Assembly: GCA_034670405.1 (NCBI GenBank)
Contig: JAXDDX010000091.1
Span: 310,001-374,000, forward strand
DNA: 64,000 bases
DNA from: Hoplostethus atlanticus
Lineage: Eukaryota; Chordata; Actinopteri; Trachichthyiformes; Trachichthyidae
Direction of reading: 5' to 3'
Shown: positions 10,381 through 23,306 of the stretch, one piece after another
How the letters are laid out: each line of letters starts with the position of its first letter
Position numbering within the stretch: the stretch's first letter is position 1
Notes under the pieces: model-generated
Databases searched by the model: none
Told to the model about the DNA's origin: nothing
The model's input: the letters and a program-made list of their open reading frames with translations, nothing else
Made by a program: the position numbers and the translations under genes

Positions 10381-13068
10381 TAAAGCACTGTTTGAGGGTA
10401 CATTTTGACTACAGAGTGTGACAGATTTCAAACACTACACATGACTTACCCAAGTGTGGCTACTCTACCTTACTGTTGGGAAAGAATGAAACAAATGTGG
10501 GATTGGGAGTGATCTATTAACGTGGCCTCAGGCCCTATGGGGTCAGCCGGGACAGGGAGAAGAAGGTTCCATCAGCAAAACATGAACGACAGGAAGTAGA
10601 ACAAGCTCTGCATAGCACACAGAGACTGGCATTTAGAAACTATGAATAGCTTTAGAAATTATGGTCTAAAGCTTGGACAAGGACATCTAGTTTTCTAGTG
10701 TGCATGTTATATAAATGTAGCTTCCTCCATCTACAGTTTATAATTTTCATACTTACGGTTGCAGCCTTATGCTGTATTATGCTTCTTAGTATTAAAATAA
10801 ATAAACCCTGACACAATGAAAAAATCTATATTTTTTGCCCCTAAGACATCCTAGAAGTGGGGACAAAAAAATCTATAATGATGATATAATTAATTCAAAT
10901 GGCGACTTGTATAGCAGGTACAATCTTAAAATATACCCAAATTACAACACAAAAGCATAAAACCTGGCATATATATAATGACTTCAAAACATTGCAGAAA
11001 GTTTGCCCTGATTTTAATAAAAAAAAGATGACTGCATACTGACTGGAAATAACTGACCCTTTTTTCAAGTCCCATGATTTTTTATTGACAAATCTGAGCA
11101 TTCTATTGCCATTCCATCCAATAGCAAATCTATGGGTTGCTTTCATTTTTGCTATGTGTCATGTTAGCGGGGACCGGTTAAAGAGAATGGAGACAAAAAG
11201 CTGCAGGTAATTCTCAGATTATAATTACACTAGTAAGGAAATAATAATGACCTAAAATTATCCAACAATTGTTTTTTTTTGTCTGTGACATTCCCAGCAA
11301 TCACAGTGAGCCCAGAAAAAGGTTTAGACATGAATAGGTGAAAATACAGCAAAACTGGGCAGGGTAAAATCACTTGACTCACTTGACTAAAATGCAAGGT
11401 TTACCTCTCCAACAATACTAGCATGCTGAGGTTTTGTAATGGTGGAGAAATATAAAAATCGTGTAGGTGCTGCTATTACAATAAAAGTCTATCATCATGT
11501 AAGTGGAATTTCACCAAACCAGCACAAGCGTTATCACATTAATACATTATTTTTCTTAATTTTGAATCACTGAATTTATTTAGTTTCATTATTATTATTA
11601 TTATTTTTAGCTTTTTATGTGTTTTTTTTATCAGCATACATTACAACTTTGTACTTGTTTGTCTTTGGCAGCCTGTTTGTCTCATCTTTACAGAGGGTGC
11701 CAATGATTCTGGAAGATACTGCACATACATCGCTACTTCTTTAGAAATCTAACATACCTTGGCTTTTCTGGTGCCTCGCAATGTTGTGTTAGTATATTTA
11801 GCCAAGGTGCATTATGAGTCATGGCCATTGTTTTGCACTGCTGTGCCTCTTGTGTTACTAATCTGGCCAGTTGCTAAATCTCTGTGATTGTCCCACTGCA
11901 GTGAGTCAGCCAGCTCCCAGGTAAAGATGCTCATGTTTTTTGTCCTCTCATGGATAATCTTATCTTCCTCCTTTTTGCCCACCCCCATCTACTTCGCCAC
12001 CTCCCAACTACTCCACAAAAGCGGGAGTATTAATCAAAAGAAGTGTGTCTCCCCATTTCCTCCTAATAAGTGGAGAGTGAATGCATGGCTGCCTCCATCA
12101 CAAATAGCAATGAGACCTTAGACTCCATTACCACGGGTTTGTTAATTCATGAAGTGGGTTTCCTTGCCCCCACCTCTCAGAGGTATTGGTTTTCACATGC
12201 TCTTTTTCCCTATTCTCCTTGATTCTTGATATATTTTATACCCTCACTCTTTCACTCCTCTCATTCCATTGCCGTATTTGAAGCAGAAGAACATCATTCC
12301 TTTTGGGAGTGCTTCCAGTCCATAACATGGCCCGCTTCATAATTCATCAATGTACTAGGTCACAGGGGCCTTCTGCGCCCCAGGCGATGTGCATATCTCT
12401 GACACAAAGGGGCCTAAGTGGCGAAGCTACCTGGACCACCAGGAATAACAAAAAAGCTGTCATGACACTTAGGGAGCCTTCTACCTGTTAATGGACTTAT
12501 CTAAAATGGCACAAGGCGGCGGCCTCACATCATTCAGTATCATTTAATAGATGCATTTTTTTTGTCTTTCGTATTTTAAGATTCCCCTTTCACTCTGACT
12601 TTCACTATTATTCAACACATACTGTATCTATGGAAACTAGGCTTGCATGCAGTTGTTCTTGCATTCATCTAAACTTTATTAAACAGATCAGCCAGTTGCC
12701 AGCTTAGAAGACCCTCTTATTTATAAATACTGGCCTGGAAAAGGGACTCAAGTCGCCATTTTTTTATTTCTAATTGCACAGGTATTGTTGTCTGGGTAAC
12801 AAGGAGACAAAGATGTGAATAATTGACAACTCCACTCTGAGGGAATGTGCAGAGAAAGAGATTTAGATGTACTTTGAAGAGCAAATTCAAACACATGTTT
12901 CAGCACAGTTGTTATTTTATGCCTAAGTCATCTATAATACAGTAGTGATTTCAAAGCTTCACCGGCATTATCTCCCTTTCTGTGAACTTGAATAGAATAT
13001 TTAAGAGAAGATTCAAAAGGTTTTTAATCCATCCTTTATCTTGGAAAACGAATTTACTTGATTATGTA
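10381..13068. other. Intergenic, no gene recognised
   Basis: AT-rich with no exon-like frame. It contains a TTA run at 11588-11607. The rest holds nothing I recognise. Confidence 0.55.
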
Positions 13069-13093
13069 CAATACTACTTAAAGAGTAGTATTG
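13069..13093. repeat. Perfect 10-bp hairpin
   Basis: CAATACTACT at 13069-13078 pairs perfectly with AGTAGTATTG at 13084-13093 across a 5-base loop. Function unknown. It is too short for a microRNA precursor, and on neither strand does a T-run mark it as a terminator. Confidence 0.7.
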
Positions 13094-13572
13094 CTTCAGT
13101 GCAGTTCTTTTCACCCTAATTGTATTCACCTAATTCAACAATAAAATCATATTTTACTGTGTCAGTGATACGTAGATGGAGTGCAGATGAACAACATTGA
13201 TGGTTGTTTAAGTTTCATGGAGCAGACCCTTAATTCAATAATATCTGTTACCTGCAGCCATGAGGCTTTAGTGCCTGTACTAAGTGGCTGAGGCCATTGT
13301 GCCTCAGCCTTCCCGCTGTCACTGACATAGATTGAGGGCCCCAGTAATATTTGCAGAGGCTCATTTGCACTCTGTGTGGCACATGCAATTGCCATTGACT
13401 GCAATCTTGCAAGCTCTCAATGGCCTCACATCGACAGTGCTTGTTAAAACCACACCATGAATAAGTCCTAGGATAGGGACACATGCCTCAGGGGAGTCCG
13501 AGATGGCTAACAAGCACATTAGGTATGGCAACTATGTAGTGCACATTGTTTACACCCACACTTGATGCCTGC

Positions 13573-13608
13573 TCACACACACACAAACACACACACAGAC
13601 ACACACAA
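13573..13608. repeat. Interrupted CA microsatellite
   Basis: CACA runs broken by AAAC and GACAC units. Confidence 0.85.
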
Positions 13609-13609
13609 A

Positions 13610-16600
13610 ATTGAAATGCATTGTGAAAGGGAAATGGAGAGAGAGAGAGGACAGGAGGGGTAAGTAAAATTAGCTTATTAGGTAAAATGCTTAGCAGATG
13701 CCACAGCCGCAAGTTAAGGATCAAAAGCAGCACTGTAGCTCATGAAAAACCAAGTAGTGAGGATAATGATTGTAAAGTGGCTTTGTGGTAGCAATCAGCC
13801 GTCAGCCATCGAGATAAGGTTGTTTGTCTTGTCTGATATAGTCTATAACAAAAGAAAGCTTGTGCATACAGCTTTTCTCTCCACCTCTATTCCTCTGCGC
13901 TAGTCCTCCTCTGCACTCTGGTGCATTGCCAGAAAATCAGATTTCTCACTTGAGCAACTTCTCTCCTATGGAGAGATTATTTCAATAAAAAATAAACATT
14001 CTTCCCCCGCAAGGCATGATCACAGGCCAAATGATCCTCTCAGGGAATGTGGCTTTAAATATGAATAATGCACATATTCTATGTAAAATTATATCTTGCT
14101 AACAAAAAAAAAGACAAGTTGAGAAAAATAACTTCCTCGCTGCCCATTTGAAATGTGTTAAACCATCAGAATTAATAAATAAATCCAATATAAATCATAA
14201 TAAAAAAATTATGCATGATTAAAGCAGGGAACATAAAAGCAACATAAGAGATTTAATAGCATCTAAAAGGTGCAGAGCCATTGGCAATACCATCAAGTCA
14301 ATAAAGACCATATAGGGGAACCAGGGAGAAGCTTGGGCAGGACACTGTATTAGTACTTCACACTGGGTCCACTATTGTATGTATCTATCATTCCAGTGTA
14401 CAAAAAGTTTTAAATGGATAACAGGAGACTGCAATAAATGTGAAACATCATCATAAATGTTCACAAAAATGCTCCTTCTAAAAATCCAATATTGAAAAGC
14501 TACAAAGAAGCAAAATATATAAATATGTAAAATCTGCAAGATTAGCCTTTTTTTATGGGTCCCACATCTTGAGGTTTTATCGATATTTCTGCTTTAAGAT
14601 ATTGCACTTGCAAGTCTAGTCATCCTTTTAGAAATTATATTCATCAACATCTTCCCTGACTCTCAATTCCCTGAGAATTTATGAGTAGATACAGCACGTC
14701 GGTTACACTGCGACTTACAGTAAATGCTAGGTCGATCTTTAACAGTGGTCACTTTGTAATATTGCAACAAGGGTGGATGGCGGGCGGTGGCATGGTCGAG
14801 GCTGTGCTGAGAAATCACCGCATCAGAGCAGGCATACAGCAAACTTTCAGGCATAATTCATTCGACAGGATACATTTTAGCCATATGCTAAATATTATGT
14901 TTTGATCTACATGGTAAAATTTAAGAATCAAACTTTTCTTAATCATTAATACTCAAAAAATGTTTCCCTTATGTTTGTGAAATTTGCACACCTATTCACA
15001 TGTCACAGTTTTTTTGTGGCTGGGAGAAGTCTGAGAAACAGAAGTGCAATGCATAGTTTCATTCTCTGGTAATAGCTACGCAAACATCTGCAAAATGCAG
15101 CCGCGGCTAATGCTAAATGAATGGAAGACATACTTCCAGGTCATGCTTTTTCAGCCATCCTTCATTTATTAATTTTTCTGTCAAAAGGAAATATAAATCT
15201 AATTTCTATACACATGCATGCCCCCACTCAAAACCCCCAAAACAAAAAAATTAAAATACAGTTTCAACTCCAGCCACTCATTGCCACTCTCTTTCAAGCG
15301 GTGCCATGAAACGCTCTCATCTATCAGGGATTCCAAACACTGGTCTGTGTAAGTGGTAAGCCAGACATCCAGCCTCATCCCACTCCCTGTGTTTGTTGTT
15401 CGCAGGCAATGAGGGGGAGAGGGGTTCTGGTATGAGAAGAAACATTTGCCTTTGGGATAAGCATGTTTAAGTCTGCCTGACAACACGACAAATTCCCTCA
15501 AAAGATTGCACTTCTAAATCTGTTTGCTTACATATTTACACACACAACGGCACTTGAAGGTTGAAGAGGTCGCGCTTGGTTGATTTGCGGACAGAAGTTT
15601 GAACTGTGCAACACAATATTTACCTGTAATAGCAAAGTGGACTGTGGTTTGAGTCAGTCAGACAGGCATCTTGTCAACTTGCTCAATTATCAACATATCA
15701 CAGAAGGACCTCGTGAAAGACCTTCAAAAGATATCACAAAAGACTCCATACGTGAAATAGCTTGGACGACTGAGCAGTTCCATAGAATGAGCTTGATTGA
15801 CTGGATACAGGGTATATGAATCGCATTTTTTCTCCCTTTTGTCAACTTATTTGATGCTTTTCCACCAGATTCCGCTGCTTGTGCCTTTTCACTATCTCCA
15901 CAGGCAAGATCAAAGGTGATCTTTGATGGGTTGGACAATTCATTCCACCTTGACAGGTGGGATACAGTCAGGGATGCCCATCAATCAAGCTCCCATCAAA
16001 CTGTCAAAGACGTTTCTTGATCAATCACTTGACTTGGCTCCTTGACAATCTGGAAGGTAAACACCGTTATGAGAGCGGTACCTCCTTCAAAACCTCAAAT
16101 CTTCATTTGTTCATTTATTTTCCAACCCAAAGACCAACGCTCACAATAAAATAATCATACCCTCCCTATCAGCAAACGAGAGCATTTACTGTTCTTTTTA
16201 TTGACTCTCTTTCCCTACTGCAGTTTCTATTGAAAAATGAGGAGTACGTGTTTTTTTCCCATCAATATCAACACAAATATTCATAAGAGAAGATCGATAT
16301 GAGTCATAGATCCACAGTTAGGAACTGAGATGACTGACTCAGCTTAAAATTTGGTTTATTCCATCAGGGGTTTCCCTTTCTATTTATTTTCCAATACAGA
16401 GGGAGCTCAAGAAGAACATAGGTGGTTGTAAAAGTGCCTCTTTTTGAGCAGATTGGCATCCATTGTAAAATGACAGTAACAACATTAAGGCGTGCTCGTT
16501 GCTTCAGGGCTTTCAGCCTTATAAATATTCATGACCTTAAATAGTCGCTCCGATTGCAGATTAGGGGATGCAAATCGTGCTTTCATGGTCTCGTGTAGCT

Positions 16601-17077
16601 TTGGTGAGTGTAAGCTGAGAAGCCGCGAAAGTTACATCTATTTTCCTAACTCAGAGCTTTGCCACACATGTGAGAATGTGGTGAGAAAACATTTTTCATT
16701 CCGTTGGTTAAACACTTGTTTGCACGCATGACATTCCTCAAAGGAGCACTTACTGAAAAGGAGTCGCTGGTGATAATTGGAGGTAATTTAATACTAATTG
16801 GCAAAAAATACAGTTTTTTATATTTTTAATATTTCAGATGTGAACAAATCGTTTTACAGTCCCAGAATGCACGTGGCACTCTTGTGTAGCTGTTGCATAC
16901 TGTTAGTCCCCGATATAAAGAGGTGAGGAAAGAAAAATACTCCATGCCATAAATCACTCAGTGCCAAGGGACGAAAGCCACTGGTGGGGCGACAGTAACA
17001 GAGGGCGTCATAATGCACTGACAGATTTGGGCTTCGAGACATATCCAAGAATAATATCAGCACGCAGCAAAATAATC
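13610..17077. other. Intergenic, AT-rich, no gene recognised
   Basis: No coding exon or transposon recognised. Blocks at about 14030-14320 and 16340-16550 are repeat-poor and AT-rich with ATTA-type motifs. They may be conserved regulatory DNA, but this cannot be judged without alignment. Confidence 0.5.
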
Positions 17078-17287
17078 AGTGTTAATTTAACTTAACACTA
17101 TAATTTAACCAACCCTATGCCAGTATTCATAAAAGTACACACCCATCAGCAAATTTAACACTTTTGATAGTTTTGAACAGCCGCCCCAGAGCTATATCAA
17201 CTCTGTGAGTAGACAAACAACTCTCCAATCAACACTTGTCATCTCAAAATAATTGTCACTGAAGAATCAACACTTATTAACCCTGGA
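17078..17287. repeat. GTGTTAA/TCAACACT-rich dispersed repeat
   Basis: The region opens with AGTGTTAA (17078-17085) and its perfect complement TTAACACT (17092-17099). Further TTTAACACT, TCAACTCT and TCAACACTT motifs recur up to 17287. A repeat of this style is, in my recollection, abundant in teleosts and is probably a short DNA-transposon derivative. I cannot give a family name or exact ends. Confidence 0.5.
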
Positions 17288-18489
17288 AATGTTGTTGTGT
17301 ATCATACTGACACTGAGCCTTTCTGCAGTCTCTCCTTGTACCTCACCAAGTGGTCCATGACAGCAGGGCAACTGGAGGCCCAGCTTCTACTGACCTGGTC
17401 CTGCCTGCTGATGAGCCCAAGCTATCGACTTTCCCCCAGGATGGAAACTGGAGGTAGAGTCTGTTCTGACATGGTTCAAGGGGATATAAGGGACTTCAGG
17501 TGATGGTAGGAATTTCTTCTGCCTAGTACTATCATTTCAACAATCATAGTCAGAGCTGATTGAAGAGTTTCTTAAAGGATGTACTTGAATGCTACCATGT
17601 ACTGTATGGCCAAGGTAAATGCTTCCACACTGACATGGATGCTGACATGGTCCTAGCAGGATCTGCTGTGTTTTTGAAAATACATACCAGTATTTATTAC
17701 AAGAATCCTGTGGATGCAAAGTGCTGAGAGTGCCGTTTCCAGTCATCTCGTGAAGCCTTCAATATGGACGTTTATTTTGGGCACTCTTCACTCTTCATGG
17801 TTCCAGAAATTCTGAATGTTTTCCAGTGCAACAATGGCTAAATAAAAATAAAAATGGGAGCACAGTTGAAGCTTTGTTTCTCTGAAATGCATGTATTTCT
17901 GAAAAAAACACCTCATAGCTGCAAATGTATGACAAAATGCAATACAGCATTGTGTGGTTAAGCATGTTATCTTTGGGACAATTTAAATGAAGTCGACCAG
18001 GAATAAATTGTCATGCCAGCAAATACAATAACTTAGCCCCAAACAAATGCATTGGACAAAGCCTCATTGCTGTAGAGTGGAATGCAAAGTCTCACCTCTC
18101 ATGCATTAAATCTCATATTCTTGAAGGGATTGATGCTTCTAACAATAGTTCACTAAGCCCAGCTTGTGGAGCCCTGTAGCCATAATTGCTTGTAGCAGCA
18201 AAATTTTGCTGCAATAACAGCTTGCTATTGTAAAGAGGAGAATTAGAAATTTGTCAAAATACAATATTTACTCTGCCTGGCAGTCAAAGGGGGTAAATAC
18301 AATAACAATGCTTTGGATTTAGAGAAATATTTCTCTTTGGAAGACATTTTTTTAAAGACGCATACCTCAATATGTATTCATCCATAGTGACCTTCAAGCA
18401 TTAGCTGCGCCAATAAGCATCAGTAATAGTTACTGGTGAAATTCATGCTTTTGCTGGAAAACTAGAAATTACCCCTGAAAAGAAATATT
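17288..18489. other. Intergenic, no gene recognised
   Basis: Possible continuation of the upstream repeat to about 17860, but I recognise no family. No coding domain is seen. Confidence 0.45.
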
Positions 18490-18552
18490 ATTTACATTTA
18501 CCTTACATTTGAAGCATTTATGCATTGACCCTATATTGAGAGCAACTTAAAG
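18490..18552 (+). repeat. Degenerate fish 'CATTTA...CAACTTA' repeat fragment
   Basis: TTTACATTTACCTTACATTT, then GCATTTATGCATTGACC, then GAGAGCAACTTAAAG. This follows the layout of a widespread fish repeat (GGCATTTAGCTGACGC, then CAAAGCGACTTACA) with many changes. The assignment rests on memory of the consensus. Confidence 0.35.
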
Positions 18553-18585
18553 AGCCCAACAGAAAAAAAAACATTTTAACATTAC

Positions 18586-18614
18586 ATTACAAGCAACCAA
18601 TAGTTGCTTGTAAT
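18586..18614. repeat. Perfect 12-bp hairpin, 5-base loop
   Basis: ATTACAAGCAAC at 18586-18597 is followed by CAATA and then by the exact complement GTTGCTTGTAAT at 18603-18614. It directly follows the degenerate repeat fragment at 18490-18552. No function assigned. Confidence 0.75.
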
Positions 18615-18774
18615 AGAAACCATATGCCCGGATAATATTCCTGTGTGAATTCCAGTAAAATAAATAAAAACGGCTGAAGGGGGAGGGAGGAGGGGGGGCA
18701 GTGTAGACAGCATTCTTTTGATGAGAGCAAATTAGAGCGAGGAGAGCAGGACAATGTGGGAGAGGGGATCTGAT

Positions 18775-19260
18775 TTAGTGGGGAGAGGGTGACGTAAGAT
18801 TCTTCTTGAAGAGATTAGTTTTCAGCTTGCGATGGTAGATGGAGAGTAACTCTGCTGTTCTGACTGGAGTGACTTTCCACCACTGTGGAGCCAGGAGGGA
18901 GAAAAGTCCCGTCTGGGTGGAGCGATGCCCAGGCTGGCGAAAGGAGAGGAGAGCTGCAGTAAGAGAGTGGTACTGGCAGAAAGCAGAGCACGGGCTGTAC
19001 CATGGCCTGGAAGTATCTGGGTGCAGCTCCCTTGGCAGTCTTGCCATGCCAGCACCAAGGTTTTGAATTTGTGGACGTGTGGAGTGCTGGAGGGGAGAGG
19101 CGTTGAATAATTTGGGGAGGGTGAAGACAAAGCTGCAGGATAAGTTGTAGGGGTCGAAGAGAGCATCTCAGGAGGCTGGTTAGGAGGGAGTTGAAGTAGT
19201 CCATAAGGGAGATAATTAAAGCTTGCACAAGGAGGCTGGCAGAATCCCTGGAAAGTTCTG
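18775..19260 (-). mobile_element. L2-clade LINE, ORF2 C-terminal fragment
   Basis: On the minus strand, one frame gives a segment like SASLLVQALIISLMDYFNS, matching the 'LVQALVISRLDYCNSLL' block of L2 reverse transcriptases. A second frame gives SLLAPQWWKVTPVRTAELL and then RKLKTNLFKKNL, the usual L2 C-terminus (APQWWNxLP...TAESL...RRLKTHLF). The match passes from one frame to another near 19045, so at least one frameshift is present. The catalytic palm region is missing, so this is a dead 5'-truncated copy. GC content is higher than the surroundings. Confidence 0.85.
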
Positions 19261-22200
19261 GTTCGACGGATGTTGTAAAATGCAAACCTTCATTGGGTTG
19301 CAATGTGTGTGTCCATATTATACTGGCTTCATCATTGTAGTTAGTATGACAGCAATATTGAAAGTGTGACTTTTTGGGCAATAACTTAAAAATAAGTGGC
19401 ATTGCTGCTCATAGTTGGGGAATGACGTTTGATGAGTTCATTTGAAGGACTCCTTTTCATTTAGATTGTTAAAATTCTCTCAACTGAAAATGTGTTGCAT
19501 GATTCTCTCTACCAGTCCATGTCAAAATGAATTGATATGTCAAAATGTGGAGAATAAGTGTGAGAGTGTTTAGTGTTAGTGCCATGTGCCATTGAGCTAT
19601 ACAGGAACACATCAAGCAGGTGACAGCCATTGTTAGTAGTGTTTTTTGTTATTAATGGATGTCTGTTATGTTTAGCAATAGTTGCCACTGTTGACCTCAT
19701 ATCATAGTGCCTCTTGTCTATTACAGCAACAACTGTAAAGGTTGTTAATGTTAAAATGTTAATGACATTCTTGTGTCATTGTCCTTCATATTTTTAGCAT
19801 TCACATGCTTCTGTATAAGGGACATGTGTTTAAAAATCTAGCTAGGCAGCCAACTAACTAACTAACAAACCTTTTCATCATCAAACCTCTTTCATTTTCA
19901 ATTGACTTAATTTGTCAAGAACACAATCAATTTTGATGCTTGCCCTAATCAAAAGGATTGCATCGCAAGGAACGTAATGCCTTCAGTTGTCTAAATAATA
20001 CCTAATACCAAGTCTAATACCAAGGTTATATTTGTATTATGGCAGAAGTGGGTGTGAATTTGGGTGGCCGGGGCTGGAACTATCAAAGCAAACATATTTT
20101 ATTTCCAAACTTTTCTAGTATCTTGTATCCATGTTAAGTAATACACATTCCACACAGAAATTATTATTATTTTTTGCATTATTTTGCATTTTCTGGACAA
20201 CTTTTGCGAAGGCAAATGCTTTCAAGTGTCTGAATGTGTTTCAGACATTCTGGACACTATGACTATTATTGGTCACTACTGTGTACAACTACAATGTAAT
20301 ATACATTTTCACATTCAATATTTGAATAGTATATAGGAACATAAACAGCCTAACTTTGTAATAGCCCGATGCTGCCTCCGAAACAAGACAAAATTGTGAG
20401 TTTTCCCCATATTTTTTAGGTATGTTTAATATGTTTATTAGTGGTATAATAAACTAGTCAGGAATCCAATAATGGGATGCTCCCTTAGTGGCAAGAAAAA
20501 CAGCATGCAACATTCATCAGAATGCAAGCTTGATCTCTAAAGTGAAATAGACAAATCAACGGCTAACAGGAAAAAATAAGCAATGCCAAAGTGAGGGAGT
20601 CATAGAGCAATGGGATTAGAAAAAGAAACTGAAACCGAGGACTGCATAAAATGTCTGTATCTGTAAAGATGCTAGCAGTTGTAATGAATAAATAACTAAA
20701 AATTGATGTATTATTTATAAAGCAATTTCTGCAGCTGCAATGAAAATAGTTTTAAAATGGGGAAGCGTGGTTATAGTTTCTAACATTTCTGTGGTAGAAT
20801 GCTAAACAAGGAGCAGACGTTGATGGAGATTCCATTGATCCATTGCAGGCTGCTACAGTCACAAATCAACTTGCCACTGTCACTAATAACAGCATCCAAG
20901 AATAATTTGAACAGACAAGGAGAAGTCTATGTGGTCAAAGACTTTACTACTGTATTTCATCTTGCTGTTAATTATGTTGAATTAATCACAAACTAATCTG
21001 CTTTTGATGGATGCTTATTGGGTTAACTAAAATAAAGGATCTATATTTATTAATTTCCAAGTTGTGTAAGAAGGTGTGGGAGAAAATCCCTCAAGGAATA
21101 TGCCAGAGGCTGATCAGATCCAAATCATCACTGCTAAAGGAGGAGCCACAAGTTATTGACTGAAGGGGTTCACGTGTTTTTGCACACAGGGATGTCTGAC
21201 TTTTTGTAAAACAAACCAGTTTTGTTAAATTAACAATGAAAGTAGATCATATTTCTTTGTGAATGTTCTTTATTTGGGATATCTTCATTAAGATTTGAGG
21301 TTTAGATAAGGATTTGGAGGTTATTCCTTTATAATATAATGACCACCTCCTGTAGGGTTCAGACTTTCAAGCACGACTGTATATGCTTTGACATGGGCAG
21401 CAGACAGTATTGTGAAGGGCAGTAGTGACTATGTTCTCACCATGTACGCATCAAGCTTGAGAGTGGCTCAGACGTCTTTATGTAACCATGGTTACCTATC
21501 CATAAGACTATATATCAACACCTCCCCAAAAAGTGAAACAACGCCCAGGGAGCCAGGATGTGAGCTGCTTTCATGATGCTTTTCTCTTCCCCGATGTCAT
21601 ATATCAGCCGAGATCTAATCGGCTTTAGCAAGCAATGCGTCACAGCTATTAAATGCCACAATCAGGCAGCCAAACGTCTCTTTTTTATGTGATTCTTTTT
21701 CAATGGTATTGCTGCTCTTTGTAGGGTATCTTCCTTCTACTATACGTTTGCCTAAATGCAAATTGAATATACAGTTTGGTCTTTTGGAAAACCTTCACTC
21801 CTCCTTATTGCATCGCTGCATCTAGACCATCACGAGCAGCAATAGGTACTACAGTATATTGAGAATGTCAGAAACAAGCCATTTCATATGCTTGACCTGC
21901 AGTGCACTCTTAGTGTCAATTTCCATTCATTCTAAAAGCAAACATATGATGAGGTAATCTGAAAATGCCTACTGCCTCAGCACCATTTCACCCCTCTGTA
22001 AATTCATTGCTGTTTAACAATACATGCAACAGATGCCTGCTAACTACTGCTACAATTTGTCTAAGTGATTTCTATAAGCAGTTTGTAATGTGTAATTTCA
22101 CACTGGATAGCTTCCAGTGTTGACAGCACTGTTGATAATTCACACAACAACATAGCGACTGATCACTGGTCAGTAGGATACACATGCACTTGGTGAGACA

Positions 22201-23244
22201 TATGCATGCAAAAAAGGACAGCAGTCACAGATGCACAGATAATGCCATGCACAGACTCTCAGTTTCCCCACCACAAAATTTGACTGTGTTGTACGTACAT
22301 ACATAGATAGCTTGGCCTTTGTGGCCATGCTTTTGAGTGAAGTATGACCTGACCTTAACCAATACACAATGTTTGATATAATCCTTTGTGCTATTTTTTG
22401 GTGAGCGCCTATGCAAAAATGTCATTGGTGTTATCAAGCGAGCACCTTTTGATTAAAGAGGTTTCACTGAATCAGACTCCCCCTACACTTCCAGCAGGCT
22501 CTGAAGTAAATTCTGGCAATCCAGACTCATCCCTGCTTTGAAAACGTAACATTTCATAAACCAAATTGCATCAGACAACAGGATGGTGTTCTGTTCCCAG
22601 AGCTATGCCATCATATCACTGTTGTCATGTAACCAGGTAACTCCAATTTTGGTAATTTGGAACTCTAATTGAAGGATTTACACGTCCCTCTATGGGTTGA
22701 GAAACGTCTGTGCGACCCTTGGGCTTTTGCAATGCTTTCAAGTGGGAAAAAAAACAAGGCTGATAAATGGGGAGATAAATTATTCACTGAGAAAAATTCC
22801 AACTTCAAATGAATTACAGTAGACTTGTGAAAAATGAAAAGATGTCAAAACATTTACCATATTCCAATTAGACAAACCCACATAGACACTGAGCATGCAC
22901 ACACACTCTCACACACACACACACACAAACTCTCAGAGCAGTCAAATTTCCCGGGTAGCTCCTGCTCTGTTGTGCCGAGGACAATTTTGACCTCACTCCA
23001 CGAGGTATAGACTACATTATTCAAGGTCCATTCAACACCCGTGCATTAATGTCACACGATTATTCAGATGTGCGACTGTCATCACACCTGTCATTATTCT
23101 GCTGAGAGTATACCTCTGTGGACGGTGTGCTGAATGATGTATCACCTGTCGACTCAGAAATCACCACCACATTCCATCAGACACTCTCTCACCTTGGAAC
23201 AACAGAGCAGGGGTGCACAGGTGTGATAACTTATAAGAATTCAC
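19261..23244. other. Intergenic, no gene recognised
   Basis: No coding exon seen. There is a small imperfect stem at 20225-20258 (AGTGTC with GACACT, GAATGT with ACATTC), a short 6-base inverted repeat at 21606-21624 (AGCCGA with TCGGCT) and an interrupted CA run at 22898-22929. Confidence 0.55.
22898..22929. repeat. Interrupted CA microsatellite
   Basis: CACA units broken by a TCTC insert. Confidence 0.85.
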
Positions 23245-23306
23245 GCCCACCCTCCCCCCCCAACCACCCAACCACCCACACCTCCCCTGCCACCACCCCC
23301 CCACAT
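23245..23306. repeat. C-rich low-complexity tract
   Basis: CCACCC and CCAACCACC-like units dominate about 60 bases; the complement is G-run rich and could in principle form a quadruplex. It sits between ordinary sequence on both sides. Confidence 0.7.
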
